This document shows, one piece after another, positions 23,046 through 33,990 of a stretch of 64,000 bases of DNA. Positions within the stretch are counted from its first letter, which is position 1. Every line of letters starts with the position of its first letter. Made by a program: the position numbers and the translations under genes. Source of the stretch: Rhizophagus clarus (Eukaryota > Glomeromycota > Glomeromycetes > Glomerales > Glomeraceae); the NCBI GenBank assembly GCA_015698045.1, contig BLAL01000059.1:1275322-1339321 (forward strand). The letters are read 5' to 3'. The notes beneath the pieces were generated by a model. The model worked only from the letters and a program-made list of their open reading frames with translations. It was not told the origin of the DNA and did not search any database.

Positions 23046-26000
23046 ATGAAAAAAGGGGGAAGAAAACGTATTGCTGCTAATATCATAGACGAATATAATA
23101 ATCGTAGTTCATCGACCTCTAAACAAACATCTACTGAATTTACGATCAGAAAATCAAGAGAGAAGGTTTCGTGCTTTTGCAGCCATTGTAATGGAAAAAT
23201 GGTCGATCCACGTACGAAGAAGGAACATGAGCAAACGAATGAGCAAACGACTTCTTTGGAACCATTAAATCGCGATAAGGCTCCAATGTCTCAAGAGTTA
23301 GTAGAACTGATTGATTCGACAATATCGTTAGCAGAACTACAAGATACAACAATATTTATTGATACACATTCTGATAATGATACGTATGAGAAACAGAAAT
23401 ATATATTTCTTCCACGCAAAAAAAAGGGCAAAACCAGGCACATTTTGTCGTATCACTGAAGTTGAGCTAGTCGCTGAAGATTCCTCTTATAATGTGCTAG
23501 CTGAATATGACACGGATGATATCTACACTAGTGAATCTTCAACACAAGAAGATTCTCCTAATGATGAAGATAACGATTTTTCAGATAATTTTGAGAATTA
23601 TTCTCATCCTATGTTCGACATACCAGATATTTCAGACACACCAGATATTTCAGAATTACCAACAGATGAATTAATTAAAGGGATTTTGATATGGATTATG
23701 AAGTTCAGGTCGAGTCATAACATACCAAATACCGCAATTGAAGAATTAATACAATTTATTAAAATAATATTGAAAGTATGTAAAAATATCAATTACGAAT
23801 CATTCCCAAATTCATTGTACATGCTAAGAAAAAAGTTAGGACTTTTCAATCGATTTACGCAGTTTGCAGCCTGCCAAAAATGCCACAAATTATACAAAAA
23901 AGAGGAGATAATATCAAAAGATAATAATACCGTTATGAAATGCAGCCATGTCGAATTTCCAAATTTGGCTACAAAGAGATTAAAACAATGTCGTACTCCT
24001 TTAGGGAAGAAAATTTCTTTAAATAATAGTATATCAATTGTTCTTGAATTAATTTATCCGGTCTTGAGTATACAACAGCAGCTTTCTAGTATGTTCAAGC
24101 GGCCAGGATTTGAAGAATTACTGCGGCATTGGACACGTCGTTCAATAATTGACAATGTTCTATCAGATATTTATGACGGCCAAATATGGAAAAATCTTAA
24201 GGAATCGTCTGAACAAGGGTCAAATAACTTTTCCGACCAGACAAGGCTGATGCTCATCTAGGATTAATGATGAATTTGGATTAGTTCCAGCCTTACGAAG
24301 AAATAATTTACAGTACAGGTGTAATATACGCAGTAATATGCAATCTACCTCAGGATGTTTGATTTAAGCCCAAAAATGTGCTTATACTCGGCATATTACC
24401 AGGGCCTGATGAGGTTAAATTGCATAAAGTTAATCATTATATTTTGCCAATAATAACGGAATTAGAGTCACTTTGGGAAGGCGTGACTCTTAATCGTACT
24501 AATGAATGTCCAAATGGCAAAGATATTTGAGCTGCATTAATAATTGCTTCGTGCGATATTCCTGGAGCTTGAAAATTATGCGGGTATATCTCTGCCCTCG
24601 CATCATGTCATCGATGCGAAAAAAGGGCTAATAATCACAATTTTGGTGGTATGGCAGATATGAACGACTGGTTTATCATGAAAGATCCAGTAGAGCATCG
24701 TCAAAAAGCTTTGGAATGGCGACGATGCAAATCTAACGCAGAAAGAGAGAGATTCGTCAAGGTGAATGGCGTAAGGTGGTTTGAAATATTAAGACTCTCG
24801 TATTTTGATCTGATTCAGTTTGTTGTTATAGATCCGATGCACTGCCTTTTTCTAGGAATCGCAAAATGGATAACAAAACGAATATGGATCGATGAAGATG
24901 TATTAACAGAAAAAGCTCTTCAATCAATTCAAAAGAAAATGAACGAATTTAAGTTACCATCAGATTTGAGACGAATTCCTAATAAAATCCATTGCGGTGA
25001 AGGTTTTTCTAACTTTACCGCTAACCAATGGCGCAACTTTTTCCTAATATACGCCACTGTTGTATTATGGAATCATCTTCCGAATAAAGATCGCAAAATT
25101 CTTACGTATTTTATAAGAGTTTGTACAATTTTGATTAGACGAATTGTGGAGATTAACGATATGAAAGAAGCCCATGAACTTTTAGTAAAGATAATTAAAT
25201 TGATCAAAGAGCATTATGGCAAAGGAAAAATAATGCCAAACCTCCACTTATCATTACATCTATGTGAGTGCTCTTACGATTACAGACTCCTGTATTCGTT
25301 CTGGTGCTTTAGCTTTGAACGAATGAATGGCGTATTAGGTAATAAAATTTAAATTCATTTGCTGTATCGATTTTTCGAATTATATTATTCTATTAAGCAA
25401 AGATTAATAATAAAATATTTATTAGGATCGTTGCCTAATAGCCACCGCCAAATTGAACCTGAACTAATGCGTCAATTGATGACCGAAACACAAATAAACG
25501 ATATTATCAGCTCAAGTTCAGAAGTAATCGGCATCGAATTACTCAATAAACGACCTTCTGTCAGTTCTCTTTCCGAATTTTCAACAAATGAAATGTATCA
25601 ATTTTTGATAAATTCCAGAAATATATTGGAATCACCAATTACTGGTTGCGAGGAATTTCCGGGTATATTTTTAGCACCGCGATCCAAAGATATTCGTCTT
25701 GATGAACAAATCTACAATTTACTTATTGAATATTATAAGGATACATATGTAGATTCTATATTCAGAAAACTGTTCACGAAAAATTTACCCAATTCAACGA
25801 TCATTATCAACAAAGCGAATCAATATGGAAAATGTCAAATCAGTGCAGAAATTTTTGGATCTGCTGCTGCAACACGACATATTAAGAGCTCATTTGTCTT
25901 AGCTAAATTTATTAATCGTGATGGGAATAGCGTCGATACTTATCCAGGTCAAATCCAATTTTTTTTCGAACATAGCGTTCATTTATCCTCCCATAATTTG

Positions 26001-26261
26001 ACACACAAATTGGCTTACATCAAATGGTACAAACCGGCAAATTTGACATCCCGATTCCATTTCAGTATTGACGATGATGTCGAAACTTGTAACGTCGAAT
26101 TATGGGAAGATAGTTTTTATTTGAGCAGTAGAGACAATATAATCCCAATACACAACATTTTAGGTCAGTTTATACCTATAAAATACAAAAAATCAGATCG
26201 ATCTAATGCCAAAGAATATTTAGCCATTATTCCTATAAATAGAAAGTTCTATTTGCGTTGA
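23046..26261 (+). pseudogene. CACTA 1 tnp2-like transposase, broken
   Basis: Begins MKKGGRKRIAANII. A zinc-knuckle-like block CFCSHCNGKMVDPRTKKEHE follows, then a frame change near 23400, an acidic linker, a CQKCHKLYKKEE block and the core. Core motifs are PGFEELLRHW, SDIYDGQIWKNL, LGILPGPDEVKL, SCHRCEKRA and DPMHCLFLGIAKWI (about 24830), the last being the tnp2/Plavaka signature. Frames change or stop at about 24255, 24280, 24365, 24530 and 24570. An 87-bp intron (25339-25425) lies within the Gly codon before SLPNSHRQIEPELM, the same place and phase as in the intact copy at 55049. The C-terminal half (25426-26261) is open. Confidence 0.85.
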
Positions 26262-26894
26262 TTTAATATAACATTTATACTAGTCCGAATTGTTTAAACA
26301 TTTTTTAACAAATATTGTATCATTGTTTTTTATTATACTTAATAATATTAATATAGTAAATATATTATAACCATTATTTAATATAGAAAAGTGAATACAA
26401 TTTGGCTATTATTCGTGTGAGGCTGAACATAGTTTAATTTTTATTATACGCAATTTGACCATCATTCGGCTGGATTGAATCAGAGTCGAATATAGATTGA
26501 ATTGCATATCATTACTAATTTAGGTCGATTTTTTTAAAAATTGGCTGAATCTAGGCCAGATTTTTTGGAGGCTGAATATTCCTTTTTCGACTAGTGTAAG
26601 GGTTGGCAATAATTTATATTTTAATTTTTATAAATCTAAATATAATAATATTTATAAAAAATTCCAAATTTTAAAACTATTTTTAAAATAGCAATAGTAT
26701 ATTAATATTATATTAATATTAATTAAAATTAAAAATTCTGAAGTTGTATATCATTTTATATTATTAATTTATTAATATTTAGTGAATTAATTTCACAATT
26801 TTTTTTCGCAATGATATAAAAAATTAATTTACTATTACTATATATATATTTATTATAATTAAATTATCTTTTTATACTTAAATAAAATTATATA

Positions 26895-27133
26895 TGGGGA
26901 CTGTCACAGCAAAAGGTGATGATACAAATTTTAAGTTTTCATTATTTTTTTACAATTATCTCAATATCTAATAATTCAATTTTTATAAATATTTTTTTAT
27001 TTTTTAGCTTTAATCAAATTCTATAAAATAAAAAAAATTTTATTAAAATTGAATCATTAAATATTGAAATATTTGTAAAAAAATAATGAAAACTTAAAAT
27101 ACGTATCACCACCTTTTGCTGCGATAGTCCCCA
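26895..27133. mobile_element. Palindromic MITE (fold-back), TA-flanked
   Basis: The left arm starts TGGGGACTGTCACAGCAAAA; the right arm reads, inverted, TGGGGACTATCGCAGCAAAA. The match continues for nearly the full ~120 bp of each arm, so the single strand would form one long hairpin. TA dinucleotides at 26893-26894 and 27134-27135 are the probable target duplication. Confidence 0.8.
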
Positions 27134-27261
27134 TATGTCAGAAAAAAAATTGCTTAGCAGAATAAAAAATTCAAAGGTTATAATAGGAGTTTGCTTAGCA
27201 GAACTTAAAATAATTTGCTTATTGATCATAGTAAATTTTGAAATTTTCATCTAACCTATAT

Positions 27262-27571
27262 ATATATTGTTCGGGGTCTTCAGGCAGCCTAAATGTTAAC
27301 TTTACAAAAGTCTTCAAAAATACAAAAAGAACCTGAAGTTTGCAGTTATAAGCTTATTTCCTTGGTGAAGTTCATATCAAGCCAGTAGTTCTGCCAAAAC
27401 TTGGTATTTTTGAACCAGATGAGTTTTAACAGACATGACTAAGTCTCATAAAAACAAAAATATTACTTGAAAGGAGCCCAAGAAACTAAAAGCCCAAGCT
27501 TTTCTTCAGCAACCTTCTGCTAGAAAAATGGCCAAGCGATCTGCAAGTGAAAAATGTAGTCGGCCCCCTCT
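27262..27571 (+). mobile_element. LINE 5' fragment with start of ORF1
   Basis: A sharply G+C-richer island begins GGGGTCTTCAGGCAGCC, resembling the 5' end of the retroposon at 16101. From an ATG at about 27434 it reads MTKSHKNKNIT, a TGA stop, then a basic stretch ending KRSASEKCSRPP (Lys/Arg-rich, as in LINE ORF1 N-termini). It then stops abruptly in AT-rich DNA at about 27571 without a poly(A). A 3'-truncated or deleted LINE copy is the best reading; the protein match is only by composition. Confidence 0.4.
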
Positions 27572-27763
27572 ATTAATATAATTTATATTAAATATATATA
27601 TATTAGAAATATATATTATTTAAATTATTAATAAAGTTCTTCTATAATAAAAAAATTTTTTTACTAATAAAATTATTTTTATTTTATAAGTAAATTTATT
27701 TATTACAATAAATTATATATATTGTAAAAGTTTTATAATTATTAAATCTATATAAAATTAAAT

Positions 27764-27927
27764 GAGTGAATTTATTTACCGCATTTTGCATTATAACGCA
27801 TTCTTTCTTTTTTGTAAATTATTTATATCGATCAATAGTTTATAACCACACCCCCTTAAAATGGCAAATGATAAACATAAAAATATATGTAAATTTGTAA
27901 CGCAGGGTGCGGTAAATATATTATTTC
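27764..27927. mobile_element. Miniature MULE-type element (MITE)
   Basis: The left end is GAGTGAATTTATTTACCGCA; the right end read inward is GAAATAATATATTTACCGCA followed by CCCTGCGTTACAA. They are related to the ends of the large elements at 2997 and 11796 (GAGTAAATTTATTTAACGCA). It is flanked by a perfect 9-bp duplication AAATTAAAT (27755-27763 and 27928-27936). At 164 bp it is a deletion derivative or a MITE of the same superfamily. Confidence 0.8.
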
Positions 27928-27936
27928 AAATTAAAT

Positions 27937-29382
27937 ATTATAAATTTACGTTAAAAAACTTGTAATTTATTAATATTTTAAATAAAGTATTTTCATAAGA
28001 TTAAGTTTAATTAATTTAATATTATAGGATTATATATTTTTTAATATGATTAATAAATTTATTTAATAAAAAAATTTATTTTAAATTTAAAAATTTTAAT
28101 TTAATTATAACTTAAATTTTATATATTTATATTATAAGTAATATGTATTAAGTATTAATTTATATCTGATATATGTCAACTATATTTAATGCAAATTGAT
28201 ATTTGATGTATAATATATAATATTAAAATATAAGATTAAATTTAAAATTATATAATTATTATTTATTAATTATAAATTTTTTTTGTTACCATTTTTTTTA
28301 TTTATTAAATAAAATTAAAAATTTAATAAAATTTTTATAAATTATATAATTGTAATATTAAGCACTAGTAATATGATTTAATAAAATCAAATAAAAATTT
28401 AAAAATACTAAAAATAAGTAAAAATAAATAAAAACTTTAATAAAACTTGATTTTTTTATAATAGATTTGTGTTGTACTATATTATATATAGTATACATAG
28501 TAATATTATTCTGCTGATTAAAAAAATTTTATATATATTATATATAAAATATAATATTTTTGCTTGTTTTTAATATTTTCAGATTATAATTGATAATAAA
28601 GTGCAAGTTATAAAGGAAGTTATAAAAAATTAGTAAGTAGTATAGAATAGTAATATTAGATATGCATATAGAACATAAATGGTATTAAGGGAATTAGAAT
28701 TATTTAATATATTGTGCTTATTATTTCAGTTTTCAATTAGGTTTATTTAGATTTCTTTTTTTCTTTTTATTACTTTTTTTACCTCTTTTTTTTTTAATAT
28801 TTACATCTGCATTGTTGGATGGATGCATTTTTCTATAATATATGCTTGTATTATAGAATATTTTCATTTTATTGTTCTCACATTGAAGTAAAAAATATGA
28901 ATTCGGAAATTTATTTGTATAAGTAAGTCTGTTAATTAAAAATATATAGTGTGAATAATTTCTTAGAATTCAGTGATTTTAGAAAGATCATTTTACTAAC
29001 ATTCAATTTATCTCACTGAGTCAAATCAAGTGGTAGTAAAATCAATCTATATGAATCGGATGATTTCATTGCTAACAAACTAGTTACAATGTATTAGTCT
29101 TGTAAAATGAAAAATTTTAATACTGTAAACCACAATAATAATTTGTTCGAAAATTTTCATTTTTTATTTTATTAAAAGGGATCGTTCGTACTTTATAAAT
29201 TACCCCAAAAAAGTATATTTTTTTTAACAAAAGAATGATAGGAGAAATTACATCGTGATTTTTTTTTAATTTCTACATTAAGTTTTTTTTTTTTTTTGAT
29301 CCAAAAATAATACATCTCTATGAAAAATTATCTATTTTCTATGTAATATACAAAGTTTGAAACGGAAAATGGTTTTGAAGGA
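27937..29382. other. AT-rich spacer, no gene seen
   Basis: Very AT-rich up to about 28880, then moderately so. No credible open frame. A T run near 29284-29299 lies about 100 bp beyond the 3' end of the monooxygenase gene. Confidence 0.45.
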
Positions 29383-30420
29383 TTATCTTCTTTTTGGATA
29401 ACCACAAAAGATTGATTTACCGTTTTGTGTACAAACTAAAATTCCAGGACAAGATCTTGAGACTAATTTGCCATTATCACAAGTAAGAAATTCAGCACTA
29501 ACGCCTTCTTTTCCACAAACCATTGAACCATTTTCGCTACATGGAATATTTTGATTATTATTGTTATCATTACTATTTTCATTGTCACTTTGTGGAGGTT
29601 GTTTATTATCATTATTCTGTGGAGGTGGAGGGCTTTTATTATCATTGTTTTGCGGAGGTTGAGAGCTCTTATCATTGTTTGGGGAGCTATCGTTATTGTT
29701 ATTACCAATCTTTAAAGCCAAATTAGCTTGAACATCTTCTTTTCTTGGACCAGAACCTACAGCATTACCACTATTTAAATCATCACCTTCGGGGGTTACA
29801 ATTTTTTTGAAAAGAGGAGGTAAATTTGCTCTTGTAATATCAATAATAGGTAAAGGTTCGGTGGCATTTCCCTCAATTTTAATATCAGCACAATTTTGAT
29901 AAAATTCTCGGTTTCCAACAGCATTAATCCAACTCCAAGAAAAGAGGCAATTTCCGGGACTATCACAAGAAGGAGCATTTTCTGGAATTTTAACTTTCCA
30001 ACCATCAAAGAAAATGTCAGGACAAGTTTTTTTATAAGTGGCAATAACGGTATAAGTTTTCCCACCATCATAAGATAAAGAAAATTCACATAAACCACCA
30101 TTATGTCTTGCTTGATCTTTTTGTTTATCTTCTTCTCTTAATACGGGAAAATTTTGATTAAAAAATTTAACAGAAAAAACTTCTCCTGCTTTAAAAGTTG
30201 TAACGATTTTTTTGTCTTGTGGGTATCCACCACATGGAAATTTTTTAGGAGCGCATCCCGAACCACCATTTAATGGTGCCATAATACAACCAAAGTCTTT
30301 GATGGCAGCATTTTCATTTAATGGATGACCCCTTGTTGGAGGAAATGACATTGAAGTGTGCGATGACACGGAAGCGATAAATGTAGCGACAATTGTGAAG
30401 ATAGCAGAAGAGAACTTCAT
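29383..30420 (-). CDS. Secreted AA11-like lytic polysaccharide monooxygenase with CBM19-like domain
   Basis: 345 residues, single exon. Residues 1-20 are a signal peptide (MKFSSAIFTIVATFIASVSS). Cleavage would leave His21 as the new N-terminus, the first ligand of the copper histidine brace, followed by TSMSFPPTRG. The second His is probably His106 (ARHNGG). The block CLFSWSWINAVGNREFYQNC (158-177) is typical of AA11-type monooxygenases; Tyr174 or Phe173 would be axial. Paired Cys fit a beta-sandwich. A disordered Asn/Pro/Gln/Asp linker (about 240-292) joins a Cys-rich C-terminal domain (294-342, ending IFCGYP) resembling chitin-binding CBM19. Expected role: oxidative cleavage of chitin in the wall or outside the cell. 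Family assignment is from motifs; AA11 versus a neighbouring AA family is not certain. Confidence 0.85.
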   Translation of the reverse strand: MKFSSAIFTIVATFIASVSSHTSMSFPPTRGHPLNENAAIKDFGCIMAPLNGGSGCAPKKFPCGGYPQDKKIVTTFKAGEVFSVKFFNQNFPVLREEDKQKDQARHNGGLCEFSLSYDGGKTYTVIATYKKTCPDIFFDGWKVKIPENAPSCDSPGNCLFSWSWINAVGNREFYQNCADIKIEGNATEPLPIIDITRANLPPLFKKIVTPEGDDLNSGNAVGSGPRKEDVQANLALKIGNNNNDSSPNNDKSSQPPQNNDNKSPPPPQNNDNKQPPQSDNENSNDNNNNQNIPCSENGSMVCGKEGVSAEFLTCDNGKLVSRSCPGILVCTQNGKSIFCGYPKRR

Positions 30421-31637
30421 TAGGATTTAGTAATTATAAAAAAAAGTAAAAAAAAAAAAACTGATAGATAAAATGAAAATGAAAATCTAAATCCGAAGGT
30501 ATATTAAATTCAAGGAAAAAAACAAGAAGTTCTAGCCTGCTAGAAGGAAGAATGGTAGTATGTATATATATATTTTATTTTTTTTTCAAACTTTGTATAT
30601 AGATCAATAGAGCCCTCCTGAGGGATATTAATCTTATGAAATGTATTATTTTTGGATGAGGAAACTTGCGAAAAAATCAAGCCATATTTATAGAAAATTT
30701 TTTTTTTGATTTGTACGATCTTTTTAATAAAGCAATACAAAACCCCCTTAAGTTTCATCATCATTCCCGGAAAAAATTTTTTTGTTCGCGCCAAAAAAAA
30801 AGTTTTAGGTGTAGATCATTACTTTATTACCACCTTCACAAAGACAATTTCAGTTAAGAAAATACATCAAGTGCACAAATAGGAAACTCTTTTCAAATAT
30901 TATATTGCATAAAATATATGTATGTGTTCGAATTTGTTCCCTGTTTTTAATCGACCATGCGTGTGAAACCCAGGAAAATTCGTTGTTTTCAATTCATTGT
31001 GCAAAATACTAATTTTAGTAATTTGTAATTAAAGGTGAGAAAATAAAGTTAAATTTAGGTTTGAAACATAGACGTTCATTCAGTAATACTTTATTATGAA
31101 TAAAACGTGTTATGCGACCTTAAACAAACAAGGGAAAACTTGTTTGACTGATCATGGTCGGAATATTACACGAAAAGGTGGTATATTATATTCTCACGTT
31201 ACACTCCACAACCAATCATAATGTGACAAAGAAAAGTATTGTTTTCAATTTGTATAATTAATTTAAAGAAACAACGACAAAACAAGAAAGGAGTTCTAAC
31301 AAAATATCCAAATTTGTTTAATAAACTTATTTCAAGGAGAAAGTTTCTAAAAAGTTCAGTTTTATAAACAAATAAATATGCGACAAAATCTTCTTTTTTA
31401 ACCAAATAAAGAAATTATTTTAATTATGTGTTGCACAAAAATCTATAATAAGAATTCTCCAATTCCATATGAAGAAAGTATTTAATTATGACATATTATT
31501 ACATAAGCAAGTTGATTTTTTAAACATTGTTTTTATTATTCTATAATTAAATAAATATACATGACAAGTATAATGAAATCTATATAATATATTGTAATTA
31601 AATGTTACTCTCAATCTTAATAAAGTGAACAAATAAA
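30421..31637. other. Intergenic region between two minus-strand genes
   Basis: Contains the upstream region of the monooxygenase gene (T-rich leader directly before the ATG) and the downstream region of the LCAT-like gene. Open frames at 30540-30857 and 31199-31405 are short and have no recognisable features. Confidence 0.4.
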
Positions 31638-33002
31638 TTAACATTTTTTTTTAAAGATAATTTCTAAAGCTTTTCCAACAGTTTTTAAATCTTCTAATAA
31701 AGAACCATGAGAATAATCCGTGAAAACAGTTTCAAAAGGGATTCCTTGAGGTAATTTTGTACTTTCAAAAGGAACAGCACTATCACCAATAGTAGAAATA
31801 ACATTATTAAATAAGATAGTATTTTTACCATTAATTTTATCCATTGGATAACCACCATTGGTAAGATGAATATTACTAACTAAAGTGCATAATGGAGGAT
31901 ATTCAAAATCTTCGAAAGGTTTTTCCAAAGTTTTATGAAATCTTTTCGCGGCTTCTAAAGTTCTTTGAAGATAATCAATACGTTCTTGTTTACTTCCTAA
32001 TTCATCATATCTTGAATTATTTCCATCAATAACGAGTGACCAATCACTATTTTTCCATTCTTCAATATCAAAATAATCAACATTGGCATTTTTACTTAAA
32101 TCATTTGGATCTTTAAATGCATCTAATTTACGTGGCATTAATGTAAAAACTGTACGTAAAGCAAAATGTGATGCATCATCTTGTAATCTTTTATTAAATA
32201 ATAATGGAATCCCATGTCTTAAATTACCAAATATTCCAGGAGCTCCATTAAATGGTGTACCAGCGAATATGATCCCTCCTATTAAATGAGGCCTTTGATG
32301 TAATGCTGAAAGACTTATTAATCCTCCATTTGAATGTGCGATGATATAAATTTTTTTATTCCCATTATTATTATAAATGTTTTGAAGAAATTCAATAAAA
32401 ACTTCTGTTGAAGCTTCGTTTGTACGTCTCCAATCATAGGAAAATTTATGTAATTTAAATTGTTGATTAATATTATTAGTATTAGTAATATCATCATTCA
32501 TACTATCGGAACTGGAAGAAGATGATGATGATGCAAGATTTTTTCTTTCCTTTTTTTTTAATCTTTTTTCTTCTTTTTTAAGATTTCTTTCTCGAGTTTT
32601 TGATAAATCTTCCAAATGATTAACTAAACTTTCATAAAATTTTAACCATGCAACTTTCTTTATAATCCCACCTGGAATTAATCTATCATGTTCATGTTTA
32701 GTTACATGTAATGGTAAATCTATTGATTCTTTACTATTAGGAAAAAATGGTGTATGTAATGATATCCATCCTGGTCTTTTGCTTTTCTCATCCAATAATT
32801 TTGACCCTCTAAATCCTGGTATCAACACTATATCGGAATGAATATATTCATATCCTGAAATTTCTTCAATAATTTTCTTCTTAAGGGTCATATTTCTTTT
32901 CGAAATAATAAAAATAAAGATAAAAATAATAATAATAATAATGAAAGGTATATTAATTTTTAAATAAGTGAATATATAATTTTTTAAAAAAAGAAGAGAC
33001 AT
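31638..33002 (-). CDS. LCAT-like alpha/beta-hydrolase (lipid acyltransferase or lipase)
   Basis: 454 residues, single exon. A hydrophobic segment at about 18-34, with a basic flank after it (SKRN), predicts an N-terminal membrane anchor. IVLIPGFRGSKL (58-69) is the oxyanion-loop region of lecithin:cholesterol acyltransferase-like enzymes. IIAHSNGGLISLSAL gives the nucleophile Ser224 in AHSNGG. Asp407 in IGDSAVPF and His432 in DYSHGSL complete a plausible triad. A low-complexity Lys/Glu and poly-Ser insert (about 134-178) separates the first strand block from KFSYDWRR. Substrates are probably phospholipids or acylglycerols; whether it transfers acyl groups or only hydrolyses cannot be read from sequence. 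Starting at Met38 would remove the anchor. Confidence 0.8.
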   Translation of the reverse strand: MSLLFLKNYIFTYLKINIPFIIIIIIFIFIFIISKRNMTLKKKIIEEISGYEYIHSDIVLIPGFRGSKLLDEKSKRPGWISLHTPFFPNSKESIDLPLHVTKHEHDRLIPGGIIKKVAWLKFYESLVNHLEDLSKTRERNLKKEEKRLKKKERKNLASSSSSSSSDSMNDDITNTNNINQQFKLHKFSYDWRRTNEASTEVFIEFLQNIYNNNGNKKIYIIAHSNGGLISLSALHQRPHLIGGIIFAGTPFNGAPGIFGNLRHGIPLLFNKRLQDDASHFALRTVFTLMPRKLDAFKDPNDLSKNANVDYFDIEEWKNSDWSLVIDGNNSRYDELGSKQERIDYLQRTLEAAKRFHKTLEKPFEDFEYPPLCTLVSNIHLTNGGYPMDKINGKNTILFNNVISTIGDSAVPFESTKLPQGIPFETVFTDYSHGSLLEDLKTVGKALEIIFKKKC

Positions 33003-33655
33003 ATTTTTTAATCGAAAAGAGTATCCCTTTTATTTCAAAAGTAATGATTATAATAATAATAAATAATGCATTTTTTCGAAACACTTGTTAATTAAAAAAT
33101 GCATATTTATGAAACATTTTAGTTACACAATTTTCCATGTTACATTTGTGTTTAAGTTTAAATCACGTGGGCTTGGTCCATGACAAATTTTACCTAAATT
33201 ATTGTGTATTACTTTGGTTTTTGCCATGAATAGTAATGAATGTTTTTTTGACCGTCATTTTTTTTTGATATCGCGCGATTCCGAATCTATTTTAGTTGAA
33301 AAATCGTGACAGGAAACCTCGTGATAAAGTTTACATTCAATCATTCAATTCGAAATGTTTCAAATAAAAGATGCGAACTGATATTGAAGTATCAAGTCAT
33401 ATAAAATTGTTAATTCATAAATAGAGATAAAATAGGCTGAATTTCTTCAATTTAATCGGTAATTAGTTTTCTAAGTCTTCCCTTCAAGATTTTCGTCATA
33501 ATCTTGTGCTTCCAGAATTAATTACACTATCTGTCGTATATCCGCATCACATATCAAAACTAATTACGATTTCTTTGTGTGACCTTACCTTCCTATTCAC
33601 ATTTTATAGAATAAATAAAAATCCAAACCTTGTTTAATACTACTTTTTTATTAAG
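33003..33655. other. Intergenic region, no gene seen
   Basis: Upstream region of the LCAT-like gene. A phrase TCACGTGG occurs near 33163, but no array or defined promoter is seen. Confidence 0.35.
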
Positions 33656-33868
33656 TCAGTGTTCTATGTCAGCAAAAAAGTGAATGACGCCTGTCATTGT
33701 ATATGTTGGTTGGCTGTGGTTTTCTCCTTTGTACCACTTTGTTACTCCAAATACAATACTTTTACCTGTTATATAGCTTTTCTCACCTAAAAGAGCTTGA
33801 GACCTGGCTATATGGTATACAATTTTTTTTCCACTCTTTTTTTTTTTTTTTTTTTTTTTTAACTTCAT
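33656..33868 (-). CDS. Small open frame, possible gene or gene fragment
   Basis: 70 codons. The first ten come from a long A run (poly-Lys) and are unlikely to be real coding sequence. The remainder (from IVYHIARSQALLGEKSYITG to FFADIEH) has balanced composition and alternating hydrophobic/polar residues like a small beta-rich domain. It could be the last exon of a spliced gene or a fragment of a dispersed family. I do not recognise it. The following TGACTTAATAAAAAAG would serve as 3' end. Confidence 0.3.
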   Translation of the reverse strand: MKLKKKKKKKKSGKKIVYHIARSQALLGEKSYITGKSIVFGVTKWYKGENHSQPTYTMTGVIHFFADIEH

Positions 33869-33990
33869 AAACTATACATTACATCTCTTTATTTATACTT
33901 TGACGCTAATACTATTTTTATTACTGTCAAAAGACAATTTTTTCCTTTTTTTTTTTTTAAAAAAAAATAATAAGTTAAAATTTTGCATTC

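Larger units (their letters stand above)
19578..26596. mobile_element. CACTA transposon 1, 7.0 kb, complete ends
   Basis: The left end is CACTAGTCAAAAAAGGA; the right end read inward is CACTAGTCGAAAAAGGA. It is flanked by the 3-bp duplication TAA (19575-19577 and 26597-26599), exactly as expected for CACTA elements. Subterminal DNA on both sides repeats ATTYGRCC and TCGAATATAR motifs. Inside are two divergent genes: an accessory gene on the minus strand (20026-22300) and a tnp2-like transposase on the plus strand (23046-26261). A repeat-filled shared upstream region separates them. Both genes carry stops or frameshifts, so the copy is non-autonomous. Confidence 0.93.

Noticed and set aside
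29463-30101. Frames overlapping the monooxygenase gene on both strands
   Set aside because: Shadows of the real gene; no start context or motif.
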